From JAVJSD01 sp040219575 (lineage in GTDB: Bacteria > Planctomycetota > Planctomycetia > Pirellulales > Pirellulaceae), in contig JAVJSD010000080.1 of NCBI GenBank assembly GCA_040219575.1, positions 62,001 to 126,000 on the forward strand: a stretch of 64,000 nucleotides of DNA, in the 5' to 3' direction. The notes under the pieces were generated by a model. That model saw only the letters and a program-made list of their open reading frames with translations, had not been told where the DNA came from and did not search any database. Shown piece by piece: positions 9,605 to 18,500 of this stretch. The first letter of the stretch is position 1. Each line of letters begins with the position of its first letter. Position numbers and translations under genes: made by a program.

Positions 9605-10087
9605 CTACCTCGGCAGGAAAACCTCTGGCAGTTTCTCCCCTCGTTTCGCGGCGCCCTTCCGCGTGGTGACGAGAACGGCTTGCACGCCAGGTTCCGCCGG
9701 GTCCGCCCCAATCACCCACACCAGCTTCAGCCGCGGATCGCGGGAATCTTTCACCAGCGAAATCGGGTTCGCCTTCAGCACCAGGGCGGTCAGCACCTCG
9801 GCCACCGTGTCGTCCTCCAGCTTCACGCCGCGGACCCTTTGATTCCTGGTGATGCCTTCAAACTGCAAATCACCCCCGACGATCCTGATCCGGAAACCCG
9901 GGTGCTCCGCCTTGACCATTTTCTCCAGAGCGAGCAGCCCCGACGCCAACGAGTCGTTGTCCCACGCAAAGCTGACTTTGGCGGCGAGCGCGTCGTGGAT
10001 GCCGGGCTTGTCGGCGGCGAGCGTGGAAGCGGCGCTCGCCATCATCCACCCGACAACGAGGATGCCAACGATGCAGGTGGTTTTCAT
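9605..10087 (-). CDS. exported protein with STN-like (secretin/TonB short N-terminal) fold
   Basis: 160 aa with a signal peptide (residues 1-24, ending STLAAD). AGGAG lies about 11 bp before the ATG. The mature part (VSFAWDNDSLASGLLALEKMV, then IRIVGGDL and VRGVKLEDDTVAEVLTALV) follows the pattern of STN-type domains found in secretins and in many planctomycete exported proteins. No secretin channel domain is present. Function unknown. Confidence 0.7.
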   Translation of the reverse strand: MKTTCIVGILVVGWMMASAASTLAADKPGIHDALAAKVSFAWDNDSLASGLLALEKMVKAEHPGFRIRIVGGDLQFEGITRNQRVRGVKLEDDTVAEVLTALVLKANPISLVKDSRDPRLKLVWVIGADPAEPGVQAVLVTTRKGAAKRGEKLPEVFLPR

Positions 10088-10204
10088 GGAACAGCTACTC
10101 CTCTTAAGAGAGAATTGGCCACGTTTTCGAAGTGCGACATCAAATCAATTGCTTGGAGGCGGAATGAGCTGTCGCAAAGGAACGCATTGCCGACGCCTCG
10201 CCGG

Positions 10205-11188
10205 TCACCAACTCCAACTGTCGATCAGCGACTTGTTCACCACGCACTGCTCGGGGAGGTTCCCGTTGTAGCAATCGACGATGCACTGGGCGGCGAGCAT
10301 GCTGCCGTCGCGGACGGAGTCTTCGTCGAGGCCGCCCATGTGGGTGCAGACGAGCAGGTTGTCGAGCTGCAAGAGCGGGCTGTTGGTCGGCAGCGGCTCC
10401 TGCTTGAAGACGTCGAGGGCGGCGCCGAGCAAGCGGCCGCTGCGCAGCGCCTCGCAGACCGCGTCTTCGTCGACCAGGCCGCCGCGGGAGGTGTTGACCA
10501 ACACCGCGCCCTGCTTCATCCGCGCCAGCGTCCTGGCGTTGATCAGGTCGGCGGTCTCGGGCGTGCTGGGGGAATGGATCGTCACGACGTCGGCCGTGGA
10601 GAGCAAGTCGTCGAGCGAACAGAGTTCTACCGCGTGCTCTTTGGCGAACGCCTCGTCGGGATAGGGATCGTGGGCGATCACCCGCATGCCGAGGCCTTGG
10701 GCCCGGGGGACGACAGCCCGGCCGATGCGGCCCAGACCGACGATGCCGAGCGTCTTGCCGGCCATTCGCGGGAATGATTTGCGAGTCCATGCGCCTTGCC
10801 GCACTTCGCGGTCGCGGCGCAGCAGGTCGCGCGTCACGCACAGCATCATGGCGATGGTGTGTTCGGCCACGCACTCCTCCAGCACGCCGGGCGTCGTGGT
10901 GACGACGATGCCCAGGTCGGTGGCCGCCGCGACATCGACCGAGTCGTAGCCGACGCCCTGCCGAGCCACCACACGAAGCGTCGAACCGGCCAGCACGTCG
11001 CGCGTGAGCGGATCGGTGCTGGCCAACATGGCGTCGACGTCGCGGAGCGTCTCGACCAGCGTCGGCTTGTCCATAATGGGCATGTGCTGCGGCGGGAAGA
11101 CGAGTTCGAATCCGGCGCCGCGGAGGATGTCGGCATGAGGGCCGTCGCGGCGGATGAGCATGGGGGGAGTGATGAGGACTCGGGGCAT
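10205..11188 (-). CDS. D-2-hydroxyacid dehydrogenase (phosphoglycerate dehydrogenase-like)
   Basis: 327 aa from ATG 11188 (MPRVLITPP). The NAD-binding Rossmann motif is GIVGLGRIGRAV (about residues 143-154). The catalytic Arg is in NTSRGGLVDE, an acidic residue follows in the next helix, and a His is in CTHMGGLDED. The length fits short-form members without an ACT domain. The family reduces 2-keto acids or oxidises D-2-hydroxyacids with NAD(P). The exact substrate cannot be read from sequence, and no serine-pathway genes are adjacent. Confidence 0.92.
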   Translation of the reverse strand: MPRVLITPPMLIRRDGPHADILRGAGFELVFPPQHMPIMDKPTLVETLRDVDAMLASTDPLTRDVLAGSTLRVVARQGVGYDSVDVAAATDLGIVVTTTPGVLEECVAEHTIAMMLCVTRDLLRRDREVRQGAWTRKSFPRMAGKTLGIVGLGRIGRAVVPRAQGLGMRVIAHDPYPDEAFAKEHAVELCSLDDLLSTADVVTIHSPSTPETADLINARTLARMKQGAVLVNTSRGGLVDEDAVCEALRSGRLLGAALDVFKQEPLPTNSPLLQLDNLLVCTHMGGLDEDSVRDGSMLAAQCIVDCYNGNLPEQCVVNKSLIDSWSW

Positions 11189-11418
11189 GGGGAGCGGTCG
11201 AAGGTAAAAGGAAAAAGTCAAAAGGTAAAAGGGAAGGCGGGATCGATCAGGATAGTGGATGCGCGGCGGCTTGTCGTGGGGCGGAGCTTGGACTTGCCCG
11301 AGTCTCGCTACCGCGCGACGAGCGCTACGCGAAACCGTGGCTTCGTGACGAGCATGCGTCGCGGCCCTGCTTCAACTCGTTTCGCTTGGGAGTCACGAGA
11401 TCGTGACCAGGGCGGCAG

Positions 11419-12180
11419 CTAATTGCTCGTCAGCACGCCGCGAATGATGCCCACCAGACCGAGCAGAATCAGGACGGGGGCGTAGAAGAAAATGATGCCG
11501 CACGCCAGACCACCCACGAACCACACGATCCCGATCAGCATGGCGGCCAGCCCACCCACCACGCCCGCGTTCAGGATGCCCGACTCGAACGAGAAGATGC
11601 CGCCTTCGCTCTCGCCCGAACTCTGGCTGTACTTGTCGGGCTGCTTCCAACTTTCGTCCTTGAGGTAGCCGGCCAGGAGTTGATCGTCGGTTGGACGCGG
11701 CGCTTGGGCGGGTTGGGAAGCGGCGTAGGGATTGGGGGGCGCTCCGTAAGGCGCCGGCGGACCGTAGGGCGGAGGCGCGCCATACGGTGATTGACCGTAG
11801 GCGCCGGGCGGCATGGCGGTGGCCCCCATTTCGGCTTGCGAGAGATCGTCGAACACCGATGAGCCGCCGTACGAGGAACCGAGTGGATCGTCGTAAGCCG
11901 AACCGAGCGGATCTTGCGCCGGCACCTGCAACACGCCGCCGCAGGGACAACGTACCGCTTTGCCCTGCAGTTCGGGACCCGCCATGTGTTGCTTGCCGCA
12001 CGACGGGCACTGCACCTGGACCGAACCTGCAGCGGAAGGCGCTGTCGCCACCGCGGCATAAGCCGGTCCCGCCGGCACCTGCACCACGGCGCCGCAGGCG
12101 CACTTGGCCCGCTTGCCGTACATCGCTTCCCCGACCGTATGTTGCTGGGCGCAGGCCGGGCACTGAACCGTCAGCGACAT
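11419..12180 (-). CDS. double zinc-ribbon membrane protein
   Basis: 253 aa. The N-terminal 90 residues hold two tandem zinc-ribbon-like units: CPACAQQHTVG with CACG, and CPSCGKQHMAG with CPCG. A Pro/Tyr/Gly-rich linker with repeated PYG follows (about residues 95-165). Two hydrophobic segments close the protein (GLAAMLIGIVWFVGGL and IIFFYAPVLILLGLVGII). The layout suggests a membrane-anchored protein with cytoplasmic zinc ribbons. Such proteins are common and uncharacterised in planctomycetes. Confidence 0.75.
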   Translation of the reverse strand: MSLTVQCPACAQQHTVGEAMYGKRAKCACGAVVQVPAGPAYAAVATAPSAAGSVQVQCPSCGKQHMAGPELQGKAVRCPCGGVLQVPAQDPLGSAYDDPLGSSYGGSSVFDDLSQAEMGATAMPPGAYGQSPYGAPPPYGPPAPYGAPPNPYAASQPAQAPRPTDDQLLAGYLKDESWKQPDKYSQSSGESEGGIFSFESGILNAGVVGGLAAMLIGIVWFVGGLACGIIFFYAPVLILLGLVGIIRGVLTSN

Positions 12181-12444
12181 GGCGAACCCCTCCGTCTGAT
12201 TTCAGATTTCAGATTGCAGATTTCAGATTTGGATCTTGCGCGGACCGGCAATATTATCCCTCATCCGCCGCCGGATACAACCATTTCTCGCGCGCCCGCC
12301 GACCGACGCGATTTCGGAGCGACGGCTACAGGCCGAACCGCTGATCAGCGCTGATAACACGCTAATGAAAAGAAGACCGTTGCGCCAATTTCATTCGCGT
12401 TTGATTAGGCTTTGTCTGGAAAGGCAGACGTGGCAAGGCGATTG

Positions 12445-12548
12445 GTAGCGGAACTCGTGGGAGTTCCTCAATTCTTCATGGCGTGGGAAGTCTCACGACT
12501 TCCGCTACGTAGTTTCCAAGTCGGAAGTCTCACGACTTCCGCTACGTA
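12445..12548. repeat. cluster of palindromic dispersed repeats
   Basis: Two direct copies of GGAAGTCTCACGACTTCCGC followed by TACGTA lie at 12486-12511 and 12523-12548. A diverged copy in the opposite orientation (GTAGCGGAACTCGTGGGAG and on) lies at 12445-12467. The core GGAAGTC...GACTTCC is self-complementary. Relatives occur at 36029-36051, 44076-44139 and 44218-44320. Confidence 0.85.
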
Positions 12549-12600
12549 ATTACCAAGCAAAGACTAGCGCCGATTGGCGGTTCGCCTCCTCCCCGTTTTC

Positions 12601-12632
12601 AATCTGCAATCTGCAATCTGCAATCTGCAATC
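12601..12632. repeat. heptamer tandem array (AATCTGC x4)
   Basis: Four perfect copies of AATCTGC plus AATC, just downstream of the transketolase stop (minus strand). The complement, GCAGATT, resembles the period-7 array at 12201-12228, making the pair a loose inverted repeat around the region. Confidence 0.8.
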
Positions 12633-12637
12633 AAAAA

Positions 12638-14680
12638 TCACACCCCTAACGCCGCCTTCACATTCTCCACCACGTTTTCGGGGGTAATGCCGAAGTGCTC
12701 GTACAGTTTCTGGTAAGGGCCCGAGGCGCCGAAGCCGGTCATGCCGACAAAACGTCCCTCGGGGCCGAGGTAGCGCTCCCATCCCTGCACGATGCCGGCC
12801 TCCACGACCACTCGGGCCGTGACCGCGGCGGGAAGCACGCTCTCGCGATAGGCGGCCGTCTGCTCGGCGAACAGTTCGCAGGAAGGCATGCTCACCAGGC
12901 GGACCTTGACGCCGTCGGCGGTGAGGCGTTCGCAGGCCTCCAGGGCGATCGTGAGCTCGCTGCCGGTGGCGATGACGATCGCTTCCGGCTTGCCCCCTTC
13001 CGCGTCGGCCAGCACGTAGCCGCCTTGGGCGACGCCGGCGGCCGCGCCGTACTTCGAACGATCGAGCGTGGGCACGTTCTGCCGCGTGAGCACCAGCGCC
13101 ACCGGGCGATCGTTCAGGCGGAGCGCCACGCGGTAGGCCTCGGAAACTTCGTTGGCGTCGCCGGGCCGCATGACGATCAATCGCGGAATGGCCCGGCAGG
13201 CGGCCAGGTGTTCGACCGGCTGATGCGTGGGACCATCTTCACCCAGGCCGATCGAATCGTGCGTGAGCACGTAGATCACCGGTTGGTGCATGATCGAGGC
13301 CAGCCGCATCGACGGCCGCATGTAATCGGTGAAGACGAAGAACGTGGCGCCGTAGGGCCGCAGTCCGGCGAGCGCCATGCCGTTGCAGGCCGAGGCCATC
13401 GCGTGCTCGCGCACCCCGAAGTGCAGATTGCGCCCCGCCGGAGCAGCCGCCTCGAAGTGTCCGGCGCCGTCGAATTCGAGCATCGTCATCGTCGAAGGCG
13501 CCAGGTCGGCCGAGCCGCCCAGCAACCAGGGAATCGCCGGCGCAACGGCGTTGAGCACCTTGCCGGAACTGACGCGCGTGGCGAGCCCCTTGGCGTCGGT
13601 GGGAAACTCCGGCAAGCTTTGCTCCCAATCTTCCGGCAAGCGGTGCTCCCAGATCGCCTTCAGTTCCGCGGCTTCGGCGGCGTACTTCTTGCCGTACTCG
13701 GTGAATTGCTGTTGCCACTGGGCATGGGCGGCCTTGCCGCGGTCGCCGACTCCAGCGGCGAAGTGGGCGGAGACTTCCGGCGGCACCAGGAACTTCTCGT
13801 CGGCCGGCCAGCCGTAGGCCTGTTTCGTCAAGCGAATCTCGTCGTCGCCCAGCGGCGCGCCGTGGGCGGAGTGCGAGCCGGCCTTGTTGGGCGAACCGTA
13901 GCCGATGATGCTCCGCAGGCAGATGATCGTGGGGCGATCGTCGGTCTGCTGGAACTGCGTGATGGCGGCCCCGATGGCGTCCAGATCGTTGGCGTCCTCC
14001 ACGCGGATCGCCTGCCAGCCGAGTCCCTCGAACCGCCGGGCCACGTTCTCGCTGAAGGCCAGTTCGGTGTCGCCTTCGATCGTGATGTGGTTGTCGTCGT
14101 AGATCCAGCAGAGATTCGAGAGCTGCAGGTGCCCCGCCAGCGAGGCGGCCTCGCAACCGACGCCTTCCATCACATCGCCGTCGCTGCACAGCGCGAAGAC
14201 GTTGTAACCGAACAGCTCGAATCCCGGGCGGTCGTAGCGGGCGGCCAGCCACTTGGCGGCCATCGCCATGCCGACGCTGTTGCCGATTCCCTGGCCCAGC
14301 GGACCGGTGGTGGTCTCGATGCCGGGGGCGTCGCCGAATTCGGGATGGCCGGCGCAGGGGCTGCCGAGTTGGCGGAAGTTCTTGATGTCCTCGAGCGAGA
14401 TCGACGGCGAACCGTCGGGCCGCTTCACTCCCGCCAGATGCAACAGCGAGTAGAGCAGCATCGAGGCATGGCCGCAGGAGAGGATGAACCGATCGCGGGC
14501 CGGCCAGCCTGGCGTCTGCGGATCGTAGTTGAGCGTATTGTTCCACAGCGCGTAAGCGACGGGAGCGAGGGCCATCGGCGTGCCGGGATGGCCGCTCTTG
14601 GCCGCCTGGACGCCGTCCATGCTCAGGGTGCGGATGGTGTTGATGGCGAGTTGCTGGATGCTGGTCGTCGTCGTGGACAT
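12638..14680 (-). CDS. tkt: transketolase
   Basis: 680 aa from ATG 14680 (MSTTTTSIQQLAIN), close to the usual bacterial length. It transfers two-carbon ketol units between sugar phosphates in the non-oxidative pentose phosphate pathway, using thiamine diphosphate and a divalent metal. Hallmarks are KSGHPGTPMALAPVAYALW near the N-terminus, TGPLGQGIGNSVGMA, the ThDP/metal motif CSDGDVMEGVGCEAASLAG to DDNHITIEGDT, and in the second domain HFGVREHAMASACNGMAL and TQPVEHLAACR-like residues (read here as THQPVEHLAACR). Cytoplasmic. It is divergent from the kinase locus, with about 300 bp between them. Confidence 0.97.
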   Translation of the reverse strand: MSTTTTSIQQLAINTIRTLSMDGVQAAKSGHPGTPMALAPVAYALWNNTLNYDPQTPGWPARDRFILSCGHASMLLYSLLHLAGVKRPDGSPSISLEDIKNFRQLGSPCAGHPEFGDAPGIETTTGPLGQGIGNSVGMAMAAKWLAARYDRPGFELFGYNVFALCSDGDVMEGVGCEAASLAGHLQLSNLCWIYDDNHITIEGDTELAFSENVARRFEGLGWQAIRVEDANDLDAIGAAITQFQQTDDRPTIICLRSIIGYGSPNKAGSHSAHGAPLGDDEIRLTKQAYGWPADEKFLVPPEVSAHFAAGVGDRGKAAHAQWQQQFTEYGKKYAAEAAELKAIWEHRLPEDWEQSLPEFPTDAKGLATRVSSGKVLNAVAPAIPWLLGGSADLAPSTMTMLEFDGAGHFEAAAPAGRNLHFGVREHAMASACNGMALAGLRPYGATFFVFTDYMRPSMRLASIMHQPVIYVLTHDSIGLGEDGPTHQPVEHLAACRAIPRLIVMRPGDANEVSEAYRVALRLNDRPVALVLTRQNVPTLDRSKYGAAAGVAQGGYVLADAEGGKPEAIVIATGSELTIALEACERLTADGVKVRLVSMPSCELFAEQTAAYRESVLPAAVTARVVVEAGIVQGWERYLGPEGRFVGMTGFGASGPYQKLYEHFGITPENVVENVKAALGV

Positions 14681-14977
14681 GGCGGCTGCGATGGTTCCGG
14701 TTCGTTGGCTTGCGGTTTGATCGATCGACGGTTCGTCTTGTACGGTTCGTCTTGTATCGGTTGTTCGTCTCAGGCGGGGCGATGGCGGTTCGCAACCCAC
14801 CGAGGGCGTAGAAATCTAGTTGTTGGCGCAAGGCCGGGAGGGTTCCGCGTGGATTGCCGCCTGCGCCCCAAATCGGCGGCGGACAGCTGGGGAACTGCTC
14901 ATAAGAGCCCCTAACTTAGTCGAAAACTCCCCGATTCGCCATGAGGCTGCCTGCCCCGAGAAGGATTCGGGAAACGC

Positions 14978-15337
14978 TTGCCAGAAGCCGCCTCGATGCT
15001 CATGCTGAAAGATATGCCCGGCGACAGAAACTCCAATCCGAAAACAGCTTTCGACGAGGTGCTGGCCGAATTGCCGGAGTCGCACCGCGAGGCCGTCCGC
15101 CTGAGGCACAAGCAGGGTTGGAAACTGGACGCGATCGCGGGCGAGCTTGGCAAGTCGCCGGTCGAGGTGGCGGGCCTGTTGCTCGAGGCGGCCCAAATCG
15201 CCGAGCAGCGCAGCGCCTCGACGCCGGGCGGCGCCCCGACTCCCAGCGGCGCCGCGAGCGACCGGAAGCGGCCCCTCGGAGGCGACGCATCGCTGGAAAC
15301 ACAAGCTCCGCCCAACCGCTACGACGACACGTTGTGA
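14978..15337 (+). CDS. stand-alone sigma-70 region-4-like protein
   Basis: About 119 aa. The start is uncertain: TTG 14978 has AAGGA upstream, while ATG 14996 is also possible. Residues about 25-70 (LAELPESHREAVRLRHKQGW, then LDAIAGELGKSPVEVAGLLL) match sigma region 4 of the ECF sigma factors that planctomycetes encode beside Ser/Thr kinases. Region 2 is absent upstream in every frame inspected. The remainder is a polar tail. It ends 13 bp before the kinase, so the two are probably co-expressed. It is either a reduced sigma factor or a DNA-binding partner. Confidence 0.65.
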   Translation: MPEAASMLMLKDMPGDRNSNPKTAFDEVLAELPESHREAVRLRHKQGWKLDAIAGELGKSPVEVAGLLLEAAQIAEQRSASTPGGAPTPSGAASDRKRPLGGDASLETQAPPNRYDDTL

Positions 15338-15350
15338 GGCAGACGCCACG

Positions 15351-18020
15351 TTGAATTCCGCTGACCAAGAGACGATCGACGCCCTGGGGCCGCACGACCG
15401 CGCCGCGCAGGTGCTGGCCCGCTTCCTGACGGAGGTCGACGCCGGCCAGGACGCCGGTGGAGACGCCGGCCGCACGCGGGTGTTGGCCGAGCATCCCGAG
15501 TGCGCCGCGGCGCTGAAGGCGTATTTTCAACTCGCCGATCGACTCTCGCAGAGCATCGTCGACGCGAAACAGTCGATCGACCAGATCGAACCGGCCACGC
15601 TCGACCTGCGGACGATGCGCCTGGGCGACCAGCAGACGCAGGTGCTGGACGGCGACCTGTTGGACGGCGACCTGTTGGACGGCGCGACGCCGCTGTCGGC
15701 CTCGGCGCCGAGTCGACCCGCCCCGCCGCTCAGCAAGGGGGCCACGCCGTTTGGCGACTACGAGCTCCTGGAGCCGATCGCCCGCGGCGGCATGGGCATC
15801 GTGTACAAGGCGCGGCAGCGGCGGTTGAACCGCATCGTGGCCGTGAAAATGATCCTCGGCGGTCAATTCGCCGATCAGGGCGACGTCGATCGCTTCTACG
15901 CCGAGGCCGAGGCGGCCGCCAATCTGCGGCATCCGCACATCGTGGGAATTCACGAGGTCGGTCAGTTCCAGGGGCAGCACTTCTTCTCGATGGATTTCAT
16001 CGAGGGAGAAAGTCTGGCCGACAAGGTCCGCGAGAAACCGCTGCCCCCCGACGACGCGGCCCGCTACACGAAGACCATCGCCGAGGCGATGCAGTACGCC
16101 CACGACCGCGGCATCCTGCACCGCGACCTGAAGCCGGCCAACGTGCTGGTCGACGGCGACGATCAGCCGCTGGTCACCGACTTCGGCCTCTCGAAACGCG
16201 TCGACGGCGCCTCGCAACTCACCATGACCGGCGGCATCATCGGCACGCCGAGCTACATGCCGCCGGAACAAGCGGGCGGCCGCGGCGATCAGATCGGCGT
16301 CTGCAGCGATGTCTACTCCCTGGGCGCGGTGCTCTATCAACTGCTCACCGGCAGCCCGCCGTTTCGCTCGGCGAACGTGGCGCAAACGATCCAGCAGGTG
16401 CTGCACGACGAGCCAATCTCGCCGCGGACGCTCAATCCCAACCTGCCCCGCGACCTGGAGACGATCTGCCTGAAGTGCCTGCAGAAAGAGCCGGCGCGGC
16501 GATACGCCACGGCGCAGCAGCTGGCCGACGAACTGCGGCGGTATCTCGACGGCGAACCGATTCTGGCTCGGCCGATCGGCCGCGCGGCGCGGGCGGTGCG
16601 ATGGTGCCGTCGGAATCCGACGGTGGCGTCGCTGTCGGCGGCCGCCGTGGGGCTGTTGGTCGCGCTGTTGGTCGTTTCGGCGATCTTCAACGTCGAACTG
16701 GCGGCGAACAACGCGCAGTTGGAAATCGCCAAGCAGGAGTCGGAGCGATTCCTCCGGCAGGCGGAACAGGCGGTCGACGAGTTGTTCGTCGAGGTCAGCG
16801 AGAACACGCTGCTCAACCAGCCCGGCATGCAGCCGGTGCGCGAAAAGCTGTTGCGCCGGGCGCTCGATTACTACCAGCGGTTTCTGGCCCAGCGCAGCGG
16901 CGACGCCTCGATTCAGGACCAGCTGGCGCAGACGCATTTCCGCATCGGGGTGATCACCGAAGTCATCGAGTCGCGCGAGACGGCGATCGTCTCGTATCAG
17001 CAGGCGCGCTCGATGCAGGCGCGGTTGGTTGAACTTCATCCCGACGCCGGCCGGTTGGAGGCCCTCGGCAAGACGCTTAACGCCTTGGGCAACGCGCAGC
17101 AGCGGCTGCGCCGCTTCGAGGCGTCGCGGCTGGCCTACGACGAGGCGATCTCCATCCGACAGCGACTGACGATCCTCGCGCCCAACAGCGCCGAGTTCCA
17201 CCGCACGCTGGCCAATAGCCACATGAACGTCGGACTGTTGGAGCAACAACTCGGCCGCGTCGAACAGGCCCGCGAGCAGTTCGACGTGGCGCAGGGCATT
17301 CGCCGCGAGTTTCTCGACGCCGGCCACGAAGATCTCGCCATGCACGTCGATCTCGGCAAGGGCTGGTACAACCTGGCGCTGCTGGCCCACATGCAGCAAG
17401 ATTACGCAACGGCCCGACAGCAGTTCGACCAGGCCATCGAAGCGTTTCAACACGCATCCGAGCACGACGCGGACGACATGGAGAATCAGCATCGCCTGGC
17501 GACGTGCTACCAGATGCGCGCCGACGTCGCCGAGACGCCGCAACAGGCGTTGGAGTTGTTCACCGCCGCGCAGTCCCGACTCGAATCGTTGGCCCGCCGC
17601 AATCCGACGGTCCTCGACTACCAGTTTGAATCGGCCGGACTGCAGCTCACGCTGGGCGAGGTCTATCGCAGCCTGCAGCAGTGGGACGACGCCCGCGCCG
17701 CGTTCCAGCAGGCCTGCGACGTGCTGCGGCCGCTGGTGGCGAAGGACGGCGATTCGGTCCGCTATCGGCGGGAACTGGCGGTGGCGCTGCGGGCCCTGGC
17801 GGTCGAACAGGCGGCGGCTGGCGACGCCGGCAAGGCGAAGCAGAATCTGCTCACGGCGAAAGAGTATCTCGAGCAGCTCGTGGCCGAATTCGGCGACGCC
17901 GACGATTTTCGCCTTCAACTCGAGGAGACGACCGCGGTGTTTGAAGAGTTGAATCAGAGCGGTTCCCCTCCCTCGTCTGATTCCGAAAAGCCCGCTCAGA
18001 AGGCGGAGCCGGCTTCATGA
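15351..18020 (+). CDS. membrane-bound Ser/Thr protein kinase with TPR-like repeats
   Basis: 889 aa if TTG 15351 is the start; GAGG lies 11 bp before it and there is no ATG nearby. The kinase domain covers about residues 133-400. It shows the glycine loop ARGGMGIVYKA, VAVKMIL, HRDLKPANVLV (Asp at about 258), the DFG loop TDFGLSKR and the activation segment GTPSYMPPEQA. A transmembrane helix follows at about 424-447 (ASLSAAAVGLLVALLVVSAI). About 430 residues of TPR-like helical repeats come after it and are probably extracytoplasmic. The N-terminus has a short direct repeat (LDGDLLDGDLLDG). It overlaps the next gene by 4 bp. Confidence 0.93.
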   Translation: MNSADQETIDALGPHDRAAQVLARFLTEVDAGQDAGGDAGRTRVLAEHPECAAALKAYFQLADRLSQSIVDAKQSIDQIEPATLDLRTMRLGDQQTQVLDGDLLDGDLLDGATPLSASAPSRPAPPLSKGATPFGDYELLEPIARGGMGIVYKARQRRLNRIVAVKMILGGQFADQGDVDRFYAEAEAAANLRHPHIVGIHEVGQFQGQHFFSMDFIEGESLADKVREKPLPPDDAARYTKTIAEAMQYAHDRGILHRDLKPANVLVDGDDQPLVTDFGLSKRVDGASQLTMTGGIIGTPSYMPPEQAGGRGDQIGVCSDVYSLGAVLYQLLTGSPPFRSANVAQTIQQVLHDEPISPRTLNPNLPRDLETICLKCLQKEPARRYATAQQLADELRRYLDGEPILARPIGRAARAVRWCRRNPTVASLSAAAVGLLVALLVVSAIFNVELAANNAQLEIAKQESERFLRQAEQAVDELFVEVSENTLLNQPGMQPVREKLLRRALDYYQRFLAQRSGDASIQDQLAQTHFRIGVITEVIESRETAIVSYQQARSMQARLVELHPDAGRLEALGKTLNALGNAQQRLRRFEASRLAYDEAISIRQRLTILAPNSAEFHRTLANSHMNVGLLEQQLGRVEQAREQFDVAQGIRREFLDAGHEDLAMHVDLGKGWYNLALLAHMQQDYATARQQFDQAIEAFQHASEHDADDMENQHRLATCYQMRADVAETPQQALELFTAAQSRLESLARRNPTVLDYQFESAGLQLTLGEVYRSLQQWDDARAAFQQACDVLRPLVAKDGDSVRYRRELAVALRALAVEQAAAGDAGKAKQNLLTAKEYLEQLVAEFGDADDFRLQLEETTAVFEELNQSGSPPSSDSEKPAQKAEPAS

Positions 18021-18430
18021 CGACGGCCTACGCGGATTCCGAGAATCCCTACGAACCGCCGGAGGTGGAGACGCACGCGGACCGCTCGCCCGGCCGCACG
18101 ATCGACTTCGGCGCCGTGATGCGCCGCTGGGAAAACCTGCGGCACATCTACAACGGCTTGCTGACGGTGTTGGTGCTAAGCGTTACGATTGCGGCGGCCC
18201 CGCAGGCGTTTCTCAATCCCATGTTTTGGGTCGCGGTGTTGTTCGGCGCGGTCATCGCCAACTTGTGCTTCATGATTGGCCCCGCGATCGACGCCTACTT
18301 GCTGTGGTTTCGGAAAGGGCACATCGCGATCTCGGCATTCATGTTCCTGGCCGGCACGCTCATCGCCTGTTGGTTGGCGATTTGCTTTCTGATGGATGCC
18401 TTCCCCATCCTGGAGAGAATCGGCAAGTAA
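18017..18430 (+). CDS. small multi-span membrane protein with NPYxxP N-terminus
   Basis: 137 aa. The ATG overlaps the kinase stop (ATGA), so it is translationally coupled. The N-terminus contains ENPYEPPEVE, a short motif that recurs at the start of many small planctomycete membrane proteins, including the one at 34875. Three hydrophobic segments follow (LLTVLVLSVTIAAA, FWVAVLFGAVIANLCFMIG and ISAFMFLAGTLIACWLAICFL). Function unknown; the coupling suggests a role with the kinase. Confidence 0.75.
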   Translation: MTTAYADSENPYEPPEVETHADRSPGRTIDFGAVMRRWENLRHIYNGLLTVLVLSVTIAAAPQAFLNPMFWVAVLFGAVIANLCFMIGPAIDAYLLWFRKGHIAISAFMFLAGTLIACWLAICFLMDAFPILERIGK

Positions 18431-18500
18431 CGCCCCGCCGCCCACGATCTCGGCGCCCTTGTCTTGCTACGCCTCGTCTCTTGCTACGCCTCGTCGCTTG

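Larger units (their letters stand above)
12181..12637. other. repeat-rich intergenic region
   Basis: No gene is seen. It is framed by two heptamer arrays in opposite orientation: TTCAGAT-type at 12201-12228 and AATCTGC-type at 12601-12632. It also contains copies of a palindromic dispersed repeat (12445-12548). Confidence 0.7.

Noticed and set aside
9605..10087. secretin channel protein
   Set aside because: Only an STN-like domain is present; the protein is 160 aa and lacks the channel-forming domain.
15000..17918. 972-aa open frame on the minus strand
   Set aside because: It is antisense to the kinase gene, which has clear motifs; GC-rich DNA opens the opposite frame.
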